Shown piece by piece: positions 22,958 to 34,636 of a stretch of DNA of 64,000 bases. Where the stretch lies: NCBI RefSeq assembly GCF_026212465.1, contig NC_080053.1:5638787-5702786 (forward strand). Direction: 5' to 3'. This DNA is from Amaranthus tricolor (Eukaryota > Streptophyta > Magnoliopsida > Caryophyllales > Amaranthaceae). Below the pieces are notes generated by a model. That model saw only the letters and a list, made by a program, of their open reading frames with translations, did no database searches and had not been told where the DNA came from. Numbering within the stretch: position 1 is the stretch's first letter; each line of letters starts with the position of its first letter. Position numbers and translations under genes: made by a program.

Positions 22958-24453
22958 TGCCTGCTCTGAAATTTGTTCTATTTCTCCTGTAGGGATGACT
23001 TTTATCTAAAAATCTTCTATGACAGTCAAACCAACACACCTTCTTGCTATGCGTAAGGTAGAAAGCTTGAGAATCATCCATGCAGTAATGGCAAGCATAT
23101 CGGCCCGCAGTACTCCACCCAGACAACATCGAATAAGCCGGAAAGTCATTGATCGTCCACATTAAAGCTGCTCGTAGTTGGAAATTCTCCTTTCTTGACA
23201 CATCAAATGTACAAATACCCTCCTCCCACAACATATTCAACTCTTGTATTAGTGGTTGAAGATATAAGTCAATGTTGTGCTTTGGGTTACTCGGCCCAGG
23301 GACAATCACGGTCAAGAACATATACGGCTTCTTCATGCACATCCATGGCGGAAGATTGTACGGTGTTAAAATGACAGGCCACGATGAATACTGTTGACCC
23401 GAACTTCCAAATGGGTTAAAACCATATGTACACAGACCAAGCCGCACGTTTCGAGTGTCCAATGCAAAGTCTGGATGAATGTCGTTAAATGTCAACCACG
23501 CTTCAGCATCGGACGGATGTATCATCTCTCCATCCTTAGTGCGGTGCTCTGCATGCCACCTCATATGCCTAGCTGTTGCCTCTGAAGCATACAATCTTTG
23601 TAATCTGGGCCCTAGGGGAAAATAATGAAATTGTTTCCGCGAAACCTTATCACCCTTACTGTTTCTTCTCCATCTAGAAGTTTCACAAATGTAACAGCAA
23701 GTTGCATTCGCATTATTCCCCCAATATATCAAACATCCGTTAGGACAACAATCTATCTTCTCAACAGGTAATCCAAGAGCAGCTATTTGTTTTTTCGTTT
23801 CGTAAAAGTTGTTTACCATCGTATTGTCTTCTGGTAACACTTCGTTCAGAATACCACTAATATCGTCGTAACACCTCTCAGTGAGACGATGGTCTGTCTT
23901 CAGGTTTGTAAGTCGACCAATAAAAGACATCTTCGTGTGATTTTTACAACCTTCATACAGAGGACTATTTACAGAATTTAACATCTCAAAAAACTGTTGA
24001 CACTGTGGGTTTGGATATTCGTCAATGTGTACCGGTGGTTCATTATCTACTGACTCTACATTATACTGTGAGGGAAAAAAGTGATGGTAATTGTCTGGAA
24101 ACACACTAGCTACAGCATCATGTACCATTTGTGAGTATGGATTTGGATTGTTTGACGATTGCTCTCCGACTTCCGCTACAACATCAGATGTTGTTCCTAT
24201 CTCTGTGTTCTGATGATATTTCCACTCATAGTAATTTTCAACAAACCCCCTTCTCATTAGATGTTCCCTTACTTCATCTGCTTCCTTAAAACAACAATTT
24301 TTACACTTTTTACAAGGACATCTAATCTCAGAACTCATGCTTTGTGAACGAGCAAAATCTAAAAACTCTTCCAACCCTCTCATAAATCTTAAACTAAAAT
24401 TTCCATTTTTTTCGTCGGTTGTACATCCAACTTCTTTCTTGCCTACAACTCAT
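22908..24453 (-). pseudogene. TNP2-like transposase (CACTA), 5' part only, frameshifted and truncated
   Basis: A start ATG is at 24,453. A seven-A run on the coding strand (24,412-24,406) puts this start out of frame with the long open frame 24,383-22,908 (491 aa), so one base was probably gained there. The open frame begins with the transposase-associated zinc-binding region (IRCPCKKCKN, then HLMRRGFVENYYEW). It continues into the tnp2 catalytic region (LPVEKIDCCPNGCLIYWG, CYICETSRW, HPSDAEAWLTFN, VRLGLCTYGFNPFG, YSSWPVILTPYNLPPWMCMK, LMWTINDFPAYSMLSGWSTA, CHYC). After HPYRRNRTNFRAG the homology stops and the frame runs 18 codons into the neighbouring gene. A full TNP2 would continue for several hundred residues, so the 3' half is deleted. 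Confidence 0.85.
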
Positions 24454-25337
24454 TTTTAACACCTAAATATAATATAATAACATAATTATTCAACTTATCA
24501 ATAAAGTAAGTTAATGACAATAACAATATATGACAATAATAATATAATTATTCTAATAAAAACTACTAAAGCAAACTAATGTCAATAAAAATAAAATATA
24601 AAATAATAAAAAATATAAAAACTCAAGAAAATAACAATAGAAATTAAATAATAAAATTAAATCAAGTAAATATAAAACTCAAGTAAATAACAAAGTAAAT
24701 AAAATATGTACTAATTCAATAATAAAATTAAATCAAATTAATGACAATAGAAACTAAAAATAAATAATTAAAATAAATATAACTAAATCATATAAAAAAA
24801 AATAAAAAACTCACTAACCTCTTCAAATTCTTTAGCTTCCAATATATACTAATACTACGATACAACAATCGGGTTATTTATAGAATAAAATGGCGAACAA
24901 ATTCATATACATGGAGACCAAAGGGCTACCAAAGAAACTGTCGCCTGCTATTTGAAAAATGGACCGTCAAGTGAAAAGAAAACTGGCGACGCATTCGCGA
25001 GAAACTCTACCCGTCGCCAACATTTAAAATTACAAACAAAAAGGAAAAAAGAACTTGGCGACAAAAGGGCGACGACAGCACCCGTCGCCCGTAACAGGGA
25101 AATATAAAATTTAAAAATTAAAAAGAAATGTCTTCTGTGGCGACGCCTGGGCGACCAAGAATCTCGTCGCCAATTTACTTTTTGCCTTGGCGACCAAACC
25201 TTCCCTCGCCTATTCGTCGTCAGTTTGCTTTTTGCTTTGGCGACCCATCTTTTGCTCGCCATGTCGTCGCCATTGGGCGACCAACACTTCCCCTCGCCAA
25301 TTTTTCATCGCTAATTCAAGAGTTTTTTGTAGTGATC

Positions 25338-26560
25338 GATGAATACAGTAATCGCTTAGAATGCTTGAATGCTTAGGATTGCTCAAAATTCTAAGAGTTA
25401 ACATACCTTTCTTAGTGCATGGCACTGTGCATTTATAGTAGTGGGTTAGGAGAGGTTTCCAAAATCCTAATGGCATATTAGACATGTTACCTTAATAGAT
25501 TCCTTCTTGGGATCAGCAAAAAGTTTTGGAATGTTCTCAAAATATATGTGGAGATCATTGATTGGCTGATTCTCACTTTACAGTTATCCTTTTGTCCTTT
25601 TGTGGTGAATGTAGTAGTATAATACGAGGTAGTGATCACAACTACCACTTGACACGTCATCATAGCTATTGTAGTCTTCTCAAGATGCTGGTATTTTTAT
25701 CTCTGATTATAATCTTCTCAGCATAGTTGTCAGAATCCCGATTCTGATCTACGATTTTACGATCTTACGATCTAAAAACAGGCGACCGATCCAAATCGTT
25801 GGTAGAATCTTAATGTGGTAGAATCGAGCGATCCTATTTAGCTCAAGAATTTAGGTGGTAGGATCATAACACGATTCTACAATCCTACAATCCAACGATT
25901 CGATCCTATATGGATAGTTTCAATCGTAAAACATTTTAATATAATACAGATTTCACTTACGTATTAATATATATTAAAAATAATTATATCAATGTCTTTA
26001 TAAAATTCAAGTTTTTCATGATTTATAGTTTAAAAATAATTATTAAAATTACTATTTTTCAAAATAAAACGTAATAGATAAATTCAAATAAGTTTTACTT
26101 ACACCTTAAAACTGAAAAAGAGAACAAATATAATTGATAATTAGTTATCCAAAGCACATTAATGCTTATTTGTAAGATCACACTATCCTACGATCCGATT
26201 CTACCAATTTCGATACTACCCCCTCAATGATCTTAGGTAAAATCCCAATCCTAATAACCGTGCTTCTCAGGGTTACTCTGTCACTCCTGTGGGTCCTATC
26301 ACCCTGAGGCCTTTATATATGGTTGTCTAAATCTTCTAGGGGCTTGTGGTGTCTTTCTTAGGAAGTTAGAACCTCAGAGAAATCTTGATTCTTCTCTCCA
26401 TCCTCTACTCAAGAAAGTAGTTGTGGTTCCTCCTCCTTGAGGGGGTTCTGAAGGGTGGGTATTATCACTTTAGGGTTGCTATATTCATGTGGCAGCATGG
26501 GGATTATCGCTTCCGCTCATGTCAAGACTCCATAAAAATCTCTGTTGGTGTATAATTCTT
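25338..26560 (-). mobile_element. LTR-like remnant, part 2, with an inserted CGATT-type repeat
   Basis: Continues part 1 across the CACTA element. On the minus strand, CCCACTACTATAAATGCACA near 25,440 looks like an LTR TATA region. The block TTTGTCCTTTTGTGGTGAA...CACTTGACACGTCATC near 25,590-25,660 resembles 62,650-62,700. Ends and TSD are not resolved, so solo LTR versus fragment is open. Confidence 0.35.
25736..26262. repeat. MITE-like repeat rich in CGATTCTACGATCC motifs at both ends
   Basis: The left part repeats GATTCTGATCTACGATTTTA, CGATCTTACGATC and CGATTCTACAATCC. The right part ends with ACTATCCTACGATCCGATTC. The AT-rich centre is non-coding. Similar motifs occur at 3690-3735. Superfamily not recognised. 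Confidence 0.5.
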
Positions 26561-27361
<801 letters not shown>

Positions 27362-27363
27362 AA

Positions 27364-28098
27364 TTAAAGTAGAATTTTTGCTGGAATTTTATGTGCCTTT
27401 TCTGTGGTATATTCAGTGTGATCATTTTCGTTCGATTTCCACCTTGAGGCCCCACAAACATGACAACTTGTTGCAGTTGCATGCTCTTCCCAATATAGCA
27501 TGCAGTCATTAGGGCATGCATCGATTTTTTTATAATCTAAACCTAAAACTTTCAACACTTTTTTTGCCTCATTCAACGATGTTGGCAATACAGAATCATC
27601 GGGTAGAACTTCCTTAAACAATGCTAGCAAAGCAGAAAATGCAACATTACTCAACTTATGATCACACTTGTATATATAAAGGCGAATTGTAAACGCATGT
27701 CTAGAGAATTTTTTGCAACCAGGATATAACTCTTGTTGGCCTTCATCTATTAGACTAAGAAACTTCTTTGCCTCATCATTTGGCCCTTCTCTCAGAGTAA
27801 CGTTAAACATTTCTTGTATACCATCATTCATGTTCAATGGTTCAACATGTGCCTCTAATTCTGTTTCATCACCCATCTTCCCAAACCCAAAAAATTCATC
27901 ACTTCTTGGTACAAAACCATTGCAAATGATATGAACTTTCACGTCATTCTGACCATACCAATATCGATGATAACACATACAACATGGGCAACTAATTTGA
28001 TTTCCTTGGGACCTTGTAGCAAAAGCTTTTTCAATGTATTCATCCGTTCCTTTTTGATAATCATAACTCCATCTAGGAAATTCCCACCACTTATCCAT
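27364..28098 (-). pseudogene. Second TNP2-like fragment, 5' part only
   Basis: From a true ATG at 28,098, 244 codons read MDKWWEFPRWSYDYQKGTDE, then the transposase-associated region (ISCPCCMC, IICNGFVP) and the start of tnp2 (CKKFSRHAFTIRLY, CDHKLSNVAFSALLALFKEV, YKKIDACPNDCMLYWEEHA, CHVCGASRW). It stops soon after, beside the AT microsatellite, where a full transposase would go on for hundreds of residues. It is clearly different from the copy at 22,908-24,453, so it belongs to another CACTA family. Confidence 0.82.
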
Positions 28099-28789
28099 TT
28101 CCTAAAAGTAAGTATTATAAGATTTTATACTAAAGGCAAAAACACTAGATCAATTAACAATTAATCAACTTGTATCAAGAAATCAGAGATTTGAATTATG
28201 ATTATATTACTAATAATAAGTCAAATAAAAAATAATTAAAAATTTAATTAACAAATAGCAAATAGCAAATAATAGCAGCAACTCAACCAATTATGATTAA
28301 CCAGAGATTAGAATTATGATTGTGATTAACCAGAGATTTGAATTATGAAATTACCTCAACCAATTAATTAACAAATAGCAAAAATTAGCAGCAGCTGAAC
28401 AGGTGTAGCGAACAACAGCCAGGACGGCCAACAACAGAGCAGCAACCACCAATGACAGCGGCAGCATCGTCCCACGACCAACCAGCAGCTACCCACGACG
28501 CAACAGAACCGTCCCACGACCCAACAGAACCGTCCAAAGGCAGCAGCAACAACGACCACTTACGGCAGCCCACAGCAACCAATGAACAGTAGATCGAAAT
28601 TCGCAAAGAAGAATTAGAGGAAATTAAATTCAGTTTTAGAGGAAATTAAAATTTAGTTTGTGAAATAGGGTGTTTTGAGAAGTAAGAGTGAATGAATCAG
28701 AAAGTAAGTGAAGGTGGGAAAGTTGAAAGTAAGTGAAATTTTTATTTTTCATTTCCCGGCAAACACTGCCCTAATATAATTTCATCAAT
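28099..28789 (-). other. 5' leader region of the second CACTA gene
   Basis: Includes a CAG/CAA-rich, more GC-rich part (28,380-28,600). Open frames there are low-complexity and not convincing genes. Position between gene start and subterminal repeats suggests promoter and 5' UTR. Confidence 0.45.
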
Positions 28790-28972
28790 TGAAGGTCTAT
28801 TGCGACGGTTTATACACAACCGTAGTAATAGGTATCCGTCCCATAGCAATAAGTAGTCTATTGCGACGGTTTAAAAATAATCGTAGCAATAGGGTCCTAA
28901 CTGTCGCAATAGAGTATCTATTGCTACGGTTCAAAACTAACCGTCGCAATAGAGCGTCGCCATTGCTCGTTC
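28790..28972 (-). mobile_element. CACTA subterminal repeats, element end missing
   Basis: CTATTGCGACGGTT and its inverse AACCGTCGCAATAG recur at least six times with small changes. The expected CACTA terminus is not found beyond about 28,972, so the element is truncated here. Confidence 0.65.
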
Positions 28973-29087
28973 AAGTATTAATTTATAGATTAAAATCTAA
29001 TTAAAAATTTAGAGTGATGAATAAATAGTGTCATTATGTTGCACTAATATAGAACGGAGAAAGTATGAAACATTATCACTCAATGTC

Positions 29088-29340
29088 TTAATCCACATGA
29101 AGCAACCTAAGTCAAATCAAATGTGAGTGAGCGACACTACAATGTATGGAGCAAGTACAATACATTCCACAATACTACCTGAAGGATAAAAATTAAACAA
29201 ATTATAAAAATTAACAAAAAAAGCTAAAAAGTGAGATATATGGTAAAATGGAAAAAATGCATAAATAAATGAAAAAAATAAATTACATACGTAAATGAAC
29301 AAATATTATAAGTCATAATAAAAAATAAACAAATAACAAA
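29088..29340 (+). repeat. Diverged duplicated block related to 60,883-61,850
   Basis: TTAATCCACATG.AGCAAC, GTCAAATCAA.ATGTGAGTGA, GACACTACAATGT.TGGAGC and AAAAAGTGAGAT.TATGG occur in the same order at 60,888-60,964 and 61,750-61,765. The second locus carries about 760 extra bases between them. Confidence 0.7.
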
Positions 29341-29366
29341 TCATATAGATCACATAAATATAATAG

Positions 29367-29863
29367 AAATTTCACGTGGTAACCTTGAGATATTGGATTT
29401 TTCACGTGGTAATCAAAGTTTTTTAAAAATCCACACGATAACCATGGGGTTTACCCAATTCATCCTATATGACCTTTTCACCTAAAAAACGTTTAGAAAT
29501 GTTAGTTTAGTGAGGATAACAATTGTTGTACAACTATTCAACCCTTTTATCAAATCTCATTGCATCAAAAGCTTACATTTCCCCCAAAACATAAACCCTA
29601 ACTTTCTCATCTTTTCCCCAAGTCACATTTTTGAGTTTATATTTTGGGGCAATATAAGTTTCCAATGCAATGAGATTTAATAAAAAGGTTAAATATGCGT
29701 ATAACAATCGTTATCATTACTAAATCAACATTTCCAAATGTTTTTTAGGTAAAAAGGTCACAGAGGATGAATTGAATAAATCTCAAGATTACCGCATGGA
29801 TTTTTAAAAAACTTTAATTATCACAAGGAAAACTCAATACCTTAAAATTATTACATTAAATTT
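29367..29863. mobile_element. Long-armed inverted repeat (MITE / fold-back), about 210-bp arms
   Basis: The left arm (to about 29,578) and right arm (from about 29,650) are inverted copies: AAAGTTTTTTAAAAATCCA at 29,424 pairs with TGGATTTTTAAAAAACTTT at 29,798, and CATTGCATC...AAGCTT with AAGTTTCCAATGCAATG. Only about 70 bp separates the arms. A transcript would fold into one long hairpin. No coding capacity. Confidence 0.8.
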
Positions 29864-30246
29864 CCCTAAGCAAACTTAAGCTTCACAAATCAAATGTATT
29901 ACTCAAAATACAAAAGCCATAAAATTATTCTTCATAAACTTATCAATTCCTATTATAAATTGGCTAAAAAAATTTAATTAAGAAAGAGACTGCTCCGACT
30001 TGATGTTTCACGTGGGTTGTGTACATCACCTAAAAATCTAACGATAGATTGTCGTGGGATAGGTTCTAATCTCTCCTACTCTTTTGGTTTGTATTTGATG
30101 TTATTTGATGTTTTTATGATAAATTTTTATGAAATAAATTTTTAAGATGACGAAAAATATTATTTTATTAAAACTTAAAATTATAAAAATATTGATGGAA
30201 AATATTTGAAAAATAAAAAAATATAAAGACCAAAAAAATTAAAATA

Positions 30247-30538
30247 TACTCCATCCAATTCTTTTTAATAGTCCCATTTTCTTATTTTGACAATTCACCT
30301 CTATTGTCTTATTTCTATTTTAAGACCTATATTTATAGGTGGTCCCTTTATTTTCTTAATATTAAAAATACACAATATTACACATGGATCTACTATTTTA
30401 AGTGGTCCCCTCAAATTCTTAATATTAAAAACACCCAATATTACACATGAGTCTGCTATTTTAGGTGGTCCCCTTATTTTCTTAATATTTGTGACTAAAC
30501 CAAATGAGATAATTAAATTGAATTGGAGGGAATATTAA
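30247..30538. mobile_element. Stowaway-like MITE
   Basis: Starts TA-CTCCATCCAATTC and ends GAATTGGAGGGAATA, the 'CTCCCTCC' type terminus of plant Stowaway/mariner MITEs. Inside, a roughly 65-bp unit with GGTGGTCCC..TATTTTCTTAATATT is repeated about three times. Confidence 0.65.
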
Positions 30539-30719
30539 ATAAAGTTAATGGGAAACAAGTGAAAACTATAAACATTATTAAAATATTAAAATAAAATCAG
30601 TAATAAAATATATGGGGATCATAAAAATTAAACAATATTAAAATTAGGATGACTAAAGTTAATTATGTTCAAAAAAATAAGATATAAATAGAAAGATTTT
30701 TTGGAAAATAAAATAGAAC

Positions 30720-31351
30720 TGTTATAGATAACATTTGATTGTTTTATATTTATAACAAAATTACCCAAATACCCTTGTGACCTAAATCTAGTTAGTTGCC
30801 ACGTGGGCTTTATGACCTGATAGCTTTAACTTATTCTCCAGGCAACCTTTTTGAAACCCTAGATTAGTTATGGTAGACTATTGGTAGTCAGACCTGATCA
30901 TTATCCCCATTATGTCCAATCCATGATGCCTGTTACTCCCTATGTTGAATTACTAAATTAACCCTTCAACTATTCCTATAAATACCTTACAGTAACTCAA
31001 TTTTACCCTAAGCTTATATTTACCTACCATTACTCTCTCAAAATATACGGTCAATCTATAATTAATCAAATACACACTTAACTCCTTGTAATTTATCCTA
31101 CAATTCATTAATCTTGTTTTTATTCAATTGTCATTCATTTTTTGTTTTTTGCTTTTCCAGTCTGACTTGAGCGTTAGAGAGGCTTTTCTGAATGCTACTT
31201 TCGAGCAAGGCTAACGTTGTGTTGCAGGATTCGAAGTCTCTTTTCAGGCAGGATTAAAAGCACTTTTAGCATACCAATAGTTGCCCAAATTACATTTCAC
31301 ATTCGGATATTTTAAGTGTCTTTTGTACTTTCTAATATCACTACCAAAACA
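30720..31351 (+). mobile_element. Solo LTR with 5-bp TSD AGAAC
   Basis: The 632-bp sequence starts TGTTATAG and ends CCAAAACA, flanked by AGAAC at 30,715-30,719 and 31,352-31,356. TATAAATA at 30,977-30,984 is a fitting TATA box. The position also matches the extra block in duplicated copy B against copy A, which supports the borders independently. Family unknown; no internal sequence left. Confidence 0.75.
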
Positions 31352-31746
31352 AGAACGGTCTAAAATAAAAAATGGGAACACTAAATAGGAACCAAGGGAG
31401 TAGTATTTAATTAGGATTACATTAATATAATCAAGCAAATTATTATTCTTAAAGTATGTTAATGACTAATTATGTTGATATGTAGCTAGCTATCGCTGTT
31501 ACAGAAAAGGTCCACAACAACAAGTGGCCTTATAAATAGTTACTTATAAATATGAAAAAATGGATTTAAAAGCTAAAAAGACAATGAAAGTTCTATTTAG
31601 TGAAGCTTTTAGTTTAGTTATAGTCAACAATTTAGTTGGATTAAAAGTTATTTATTATAGTATTATATTTTTTATATTTGTCAATTAAAAAGCCAAAATT
31701 ATATCGTCTATTTATGTCTGAGCATTACCCTGAGGATTTATTAGTG

Positions 31747-31843
31747 GATCTTTCTCGAGTCTAGGGACTCTTTGGTCATTCTCTCCTTTATGGATATAAA
31801 TTACCGTCTTTCTTCCCTTCCCAGACCTTGATCATAGTACCTA
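31747..31843 (+). repeat. SINE-like dispersed repeat, forward copy
   Basis: GATCTTTCTCGAG...GGGACTCTTTGG...TTCCCTTCCCAGACCTTGAT...TAGTACCTAT matches the reverse complement of 32,119-32,217. The CTTCCCAGACCTTGATCATA end is of a type I know as widely dispersed in plants. Confidence 0.5.
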
Positions 31844-32118
31844 TAAATAAGATATACTGAATATGATGATATGTCAATTAAAAAGCCAAAAATCATATGT
31901 GAATTTTAAAGTTATTTACCAATATACTGTACAATAACATATATCAATGCTTTGATTTGTAACTTTAACAACGTTTGAAAACGTAGTGAAGGAAGTCAAA
32001 AAAAGTTTCAATATACCATAATACATACTTCCTCCCCCTATATTTTTCTATACCAATGCAATGTCAGGTCATCATCATTATTATCATTATTTCAATGTAT
32101 CATTTTAATGTATCCCTC

Positions 32119-32217
32119 TCATAGAAAACTATGAGCAACGCTTGGGGAGGGAAGGATAGCGATAACTCATACCCATAAAAGAGATGCGGCCAAAGAGTTC
32201 CTCAACTCGAGAACGAT
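32119..32217 (-). repeat. SINE-like dispersed repeat, inverted copy
   Basis: Reverse complement reads GATCGTTCTCGAGTTGAGGA, ACTCTTTGGCC, CTTCCCTCCCCAAG...GCTCATAG, parallel to the forward copy about 370 bp upstream. Confidence 0.5.
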
Positions 32218-32305
32218 CATGAATAGTTCCTGCAACGAAAAAGACTAAATGATGCTGATGCTAACTCCACAAACTTGCATCTCATCACACAAATGTGACC
32301 CTTTA

Positions 32306-32402
32306 ACATAAAATAAGATAATTAAAATGTATAAAATAGAAATAAAATAAAATTAAAATTAAAATAAAATAAAATTAAAATAAAAATAAAATAAAATAAA
32401 AA
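32306..32402. repeat. AAAAT-type simple repeat
   Basis: Runs of AAAATA/AAAATT units. Confidence 0.85.
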
Positions 32403-32757
32403 GCCAGAGAACAAGAGCACCAACAAATTATAAAGTTAAGTTTAATAGCAATAAAAATACAATACATCGTCCAAAATACTTCAAATACATAAGTCTCAAA
32501 ATACTCAAATTACATGAATATAAATATTATGTTGGATAATCCAACAAAAGCATTGCATCATCGATTTATCTTACTATGGAGTACGAAGTTTAGACATATA
32601 CATCTCCAATCATAATAAATTAAAAAAATTATTAAAGTGGGTGTGGACTCTAATTACTAAAATTGGGTATGTAGTAGACTAGTAGTACTAGACAGTAGAC
32701 TACTAGTTTCATAATCAATTTAATTAATTATTTAATAATTAATATATTAAATTAAGT

Positions 32758-32924
32758 GAGCAGGCGGGTAATGCCCGCTGGTATATTTTGGCGTCGCTAT
32801 CCGCCCATTTATCTTGGCAGGCGGGTATAACTCATCCAAATTTTTTTTTTTTTTTGAAAAACGTCGTCAAAGTCCGCCCGTTTTTCGAGTCAGGTGGGTA
32901 GCCCGCCCATGAACAACTCTAGTC
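32758..32924. mobile_element. Possible hAT-type terminal remnant
   Basis: CAGGCGGGTA, GCAGGCGGGTATAAC and GGTGGGTAGCCCGCCCATGAAC form a GCGGGTA-repeat end like those of some plant hAT elements. No partner end was found. Confidence 0.3.
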
Positions 32925-33165
32925 CAAACCATCTCAATCTACTTTCGTGTATCTTTGAAGAAATAGGGGCAACCCTTAAATTCTCTCAAAACTTCTAGTT
33001 CCTAATCAGATCTATCAATGTGTGACCGCACATCCACCTTAGCATACGCATTTCTGTAATTTCCATTTTATGTTCAATAGTCTTCTTTATGAGTCAACAT
33101 TTTATCCCATACAACAACAAAGCAGGCCTGAATTTAATAGGTAACATCTCCGTCAAACTCTTCAT
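32925..33165 (-). pseudogene. RTE-type LINE reverse transcriptase C-terminal remnant
   Basis: Minus-strand translation contains EITEMRMLRWMCGHT, then after stops VAPISSKIHESRLRWFG. These are hallmark blocks at the end of plant RTE reverse transcriptases. At least two in-frame stops separate them. It is the left neighbour of the copia array. Confidence 0.75.
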
Positions 33166-33242
33166 TCTATGAAGAACCGATCTCAAATATCTGTAATTGA
33201 ATGTTAGGTAATACTTTAATTTAATATTTCTACATTTAGATA

Positions 33243-33247
33243 TGTAT
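33243..33247. other. Left target-site duplication TGTAT of the array
   Basis: Identical to 59,651-59,655 on the right. Confidence 0.9.
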
Positions 33248-34567
33248 TGTTGGCCTCTTAAGGTTTTGATGATGACTTTACTTTAAATAAACAAACATAT
33301 TATTAGAGATTGTTTTGTAGGTATATATCCGATTTAATGTGAATCGTTGATGAAGCCTATGACTTGATTCGTGGAAGATGTACATGTCTCAAATATCCAA
33401 GAAGTTGGGAAATTGCTCTGGAAGACAGTTTACTGTTCCTAGAGTTAAAGTTCTGACGAATGTTGAAGCTGGAGACAGTACACTGTTCCTACGTAGCAGG
33501 TCTGAAGAATAGCATCGACTGAAAAATTGCGAATTAATTATTTTCTGTTTTTAAGTTGATGTAATGGTTTAGAATTAATTTAATTGCTTAAATTAATTAG
33601 TAAGTTAATTGGTAAATCTATTTTTAGGTTTTCTAAAAATAGCCCAAGACTTTTTCTTAATTAGATTTAGATCTCCTATTTTTTAGGATCTTATGTTTTA
33701 AACTCCTATGCTATTTTTAGCATTAAGGAAACTGATTTTTCCTTGAGCAAATAACAGCCGTACACTTTCATAATTCCACCACCTTTTGTTTTGAGAACGT
33801 GGGGGTAGTGGAGGTATGTGTGAGATAGTGGACGTTATGCTTATGGTAACTGCTGGCTGTTCCCTCTATAAATAGAAGGGACTTTGCTCGAATCAAAAAT
33901 CAATCCTTTTAGGATTCAAGAGTGTCCATTAAAGGGAGATCATCTTAAGAAAAATATTTTCAGTTTTCCAATGCCAATTAATTTATTATATTTTTCTTAA
34001 GTAATTATTTTAATTCTTATCCTCTTGAGAAATGGCCTTGTAAGGGTTGATGTGATTTGTTGTAATTAGACTTATGGGAAGTCTAAGGGAATAGAGAAGA
34101 GAAATGGCCTTGTAAAGGGTAATTGAGTGTTTTGTTGTAATTAGACTTATGGGAAGTCTAAGGGAATAGAGAATAGAATCGAGAAAAGAGAAAGAGAAGG
34201 AGAGAAGAGAAGAGAAGAGAAGAGAAGAGAAGTAGGCCTAAGTAGAGAAGCTTTGAGTAAAGCGTTTAGAGAATTGAGAAGCTTCAAGTGAAGCAAAACA
34301 TTGTTATGTGTAATTGTAATTGATTGCCTTAACATAGTGAGAATTTTGAAATCCCGGGGGGTCGTGGTTTTTCCTTCTTATTAGGCCAAGAAGGTTTCCA
34401 CGTAAAAATCCTTGTCTCCTTTATTATTTTTCTTTTCGTTTTTAAGTTTAAGTTTTTGTTCTATACTTATTATAATTCCGCAAAAAGTTGAGCAAAAATC
34501 TTAAACCTACTACACAACAATTCACCCCCCCTCTTGTTGCATTCGATCATCCATTAGTATTTCTACA
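33248..34567 (+). repeat. LTR 1 of the array
   Basis: Starts TGTTGGCCTCTTAAGG, ends CATTAGTATTTCTACA. TATA box TATAAATA at 33,867-33,874. A roughly 70-bp segment (GAGAAATGGCCTTGTAA... to ...GGGAATAGAGAA) is tandemly duplicated at 34,027-34,172. It carries T at 33,613 where the other three LTRs have C. Confidence 0.97.
33867..33874 (+). promoter_or_regulatory. TATA box of LTR 1
   Basis: TATAAATA in a GC-richer setting (TTCCCTC before, GAAGGGAC after), placed mid-LTR where the U3-R border is expected. Each LTR has it at the same offset. Confidence 0.6.
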
Positions 34568-34569
34568 AT

Positions 34570-34581
34570 TGGTATCAGAGC
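34570..34581 (+). other. Primer-binding site of unit 1 (tRNA-Met type)
   Basis: TGGTATCAGAGC, two bases after LTR 1. Same site at 42,931-42,942 in unit 2 and 51,292-51,303 in unit 3. Confidence 0.95.
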
Positions 34582-34636
34582 CCTGTTCCTCATTTAATCA
34601 GGAAACCCTGAGAGCAGTATCCTGTTCCCTGGAAAG

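Larger units (their letters stand above)
20818..25334 (-). mobile_element. CACTA (En/Spm) transposon with perfect ends and 3-bp TSD, internally deleted
   Basis: The 4517-bp element starts CACTACAAAAAACT and ends AGTTTTTTGTAGTG, perfect 14-bp inverted ends. It is flanked by ATC at 20,815-20,817 and 25,335-25,337. Subterminal regions 20,839-21,160 and 24,930-25,315 are full of TGGCGACAAA / GTCGCC repeats in both orientations. Genes read leftwards. At 4.5 kb it is well below usual autonomous size, and both genes are damaged. Confidence 0.93.
29976..31690 (+). repeat. Diverged duplicated block, copy B
   Basis: Collinear with 19,744-20,510 but more than twice as long. The extra length is explained largely by the Stowaway-like MITE at 30,247-30,538 and the solo LTR at 30,720-31,351, both absent from copy A. 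Confidence 0.75.

Noticed and set aside
28368..28606. Minus-strand frames rich in Val, Gly, Cys and Ser
   Set aside because: Low-complexity reading of a CAG/CAA-rich leader just upstream of the TNP2 fragment.
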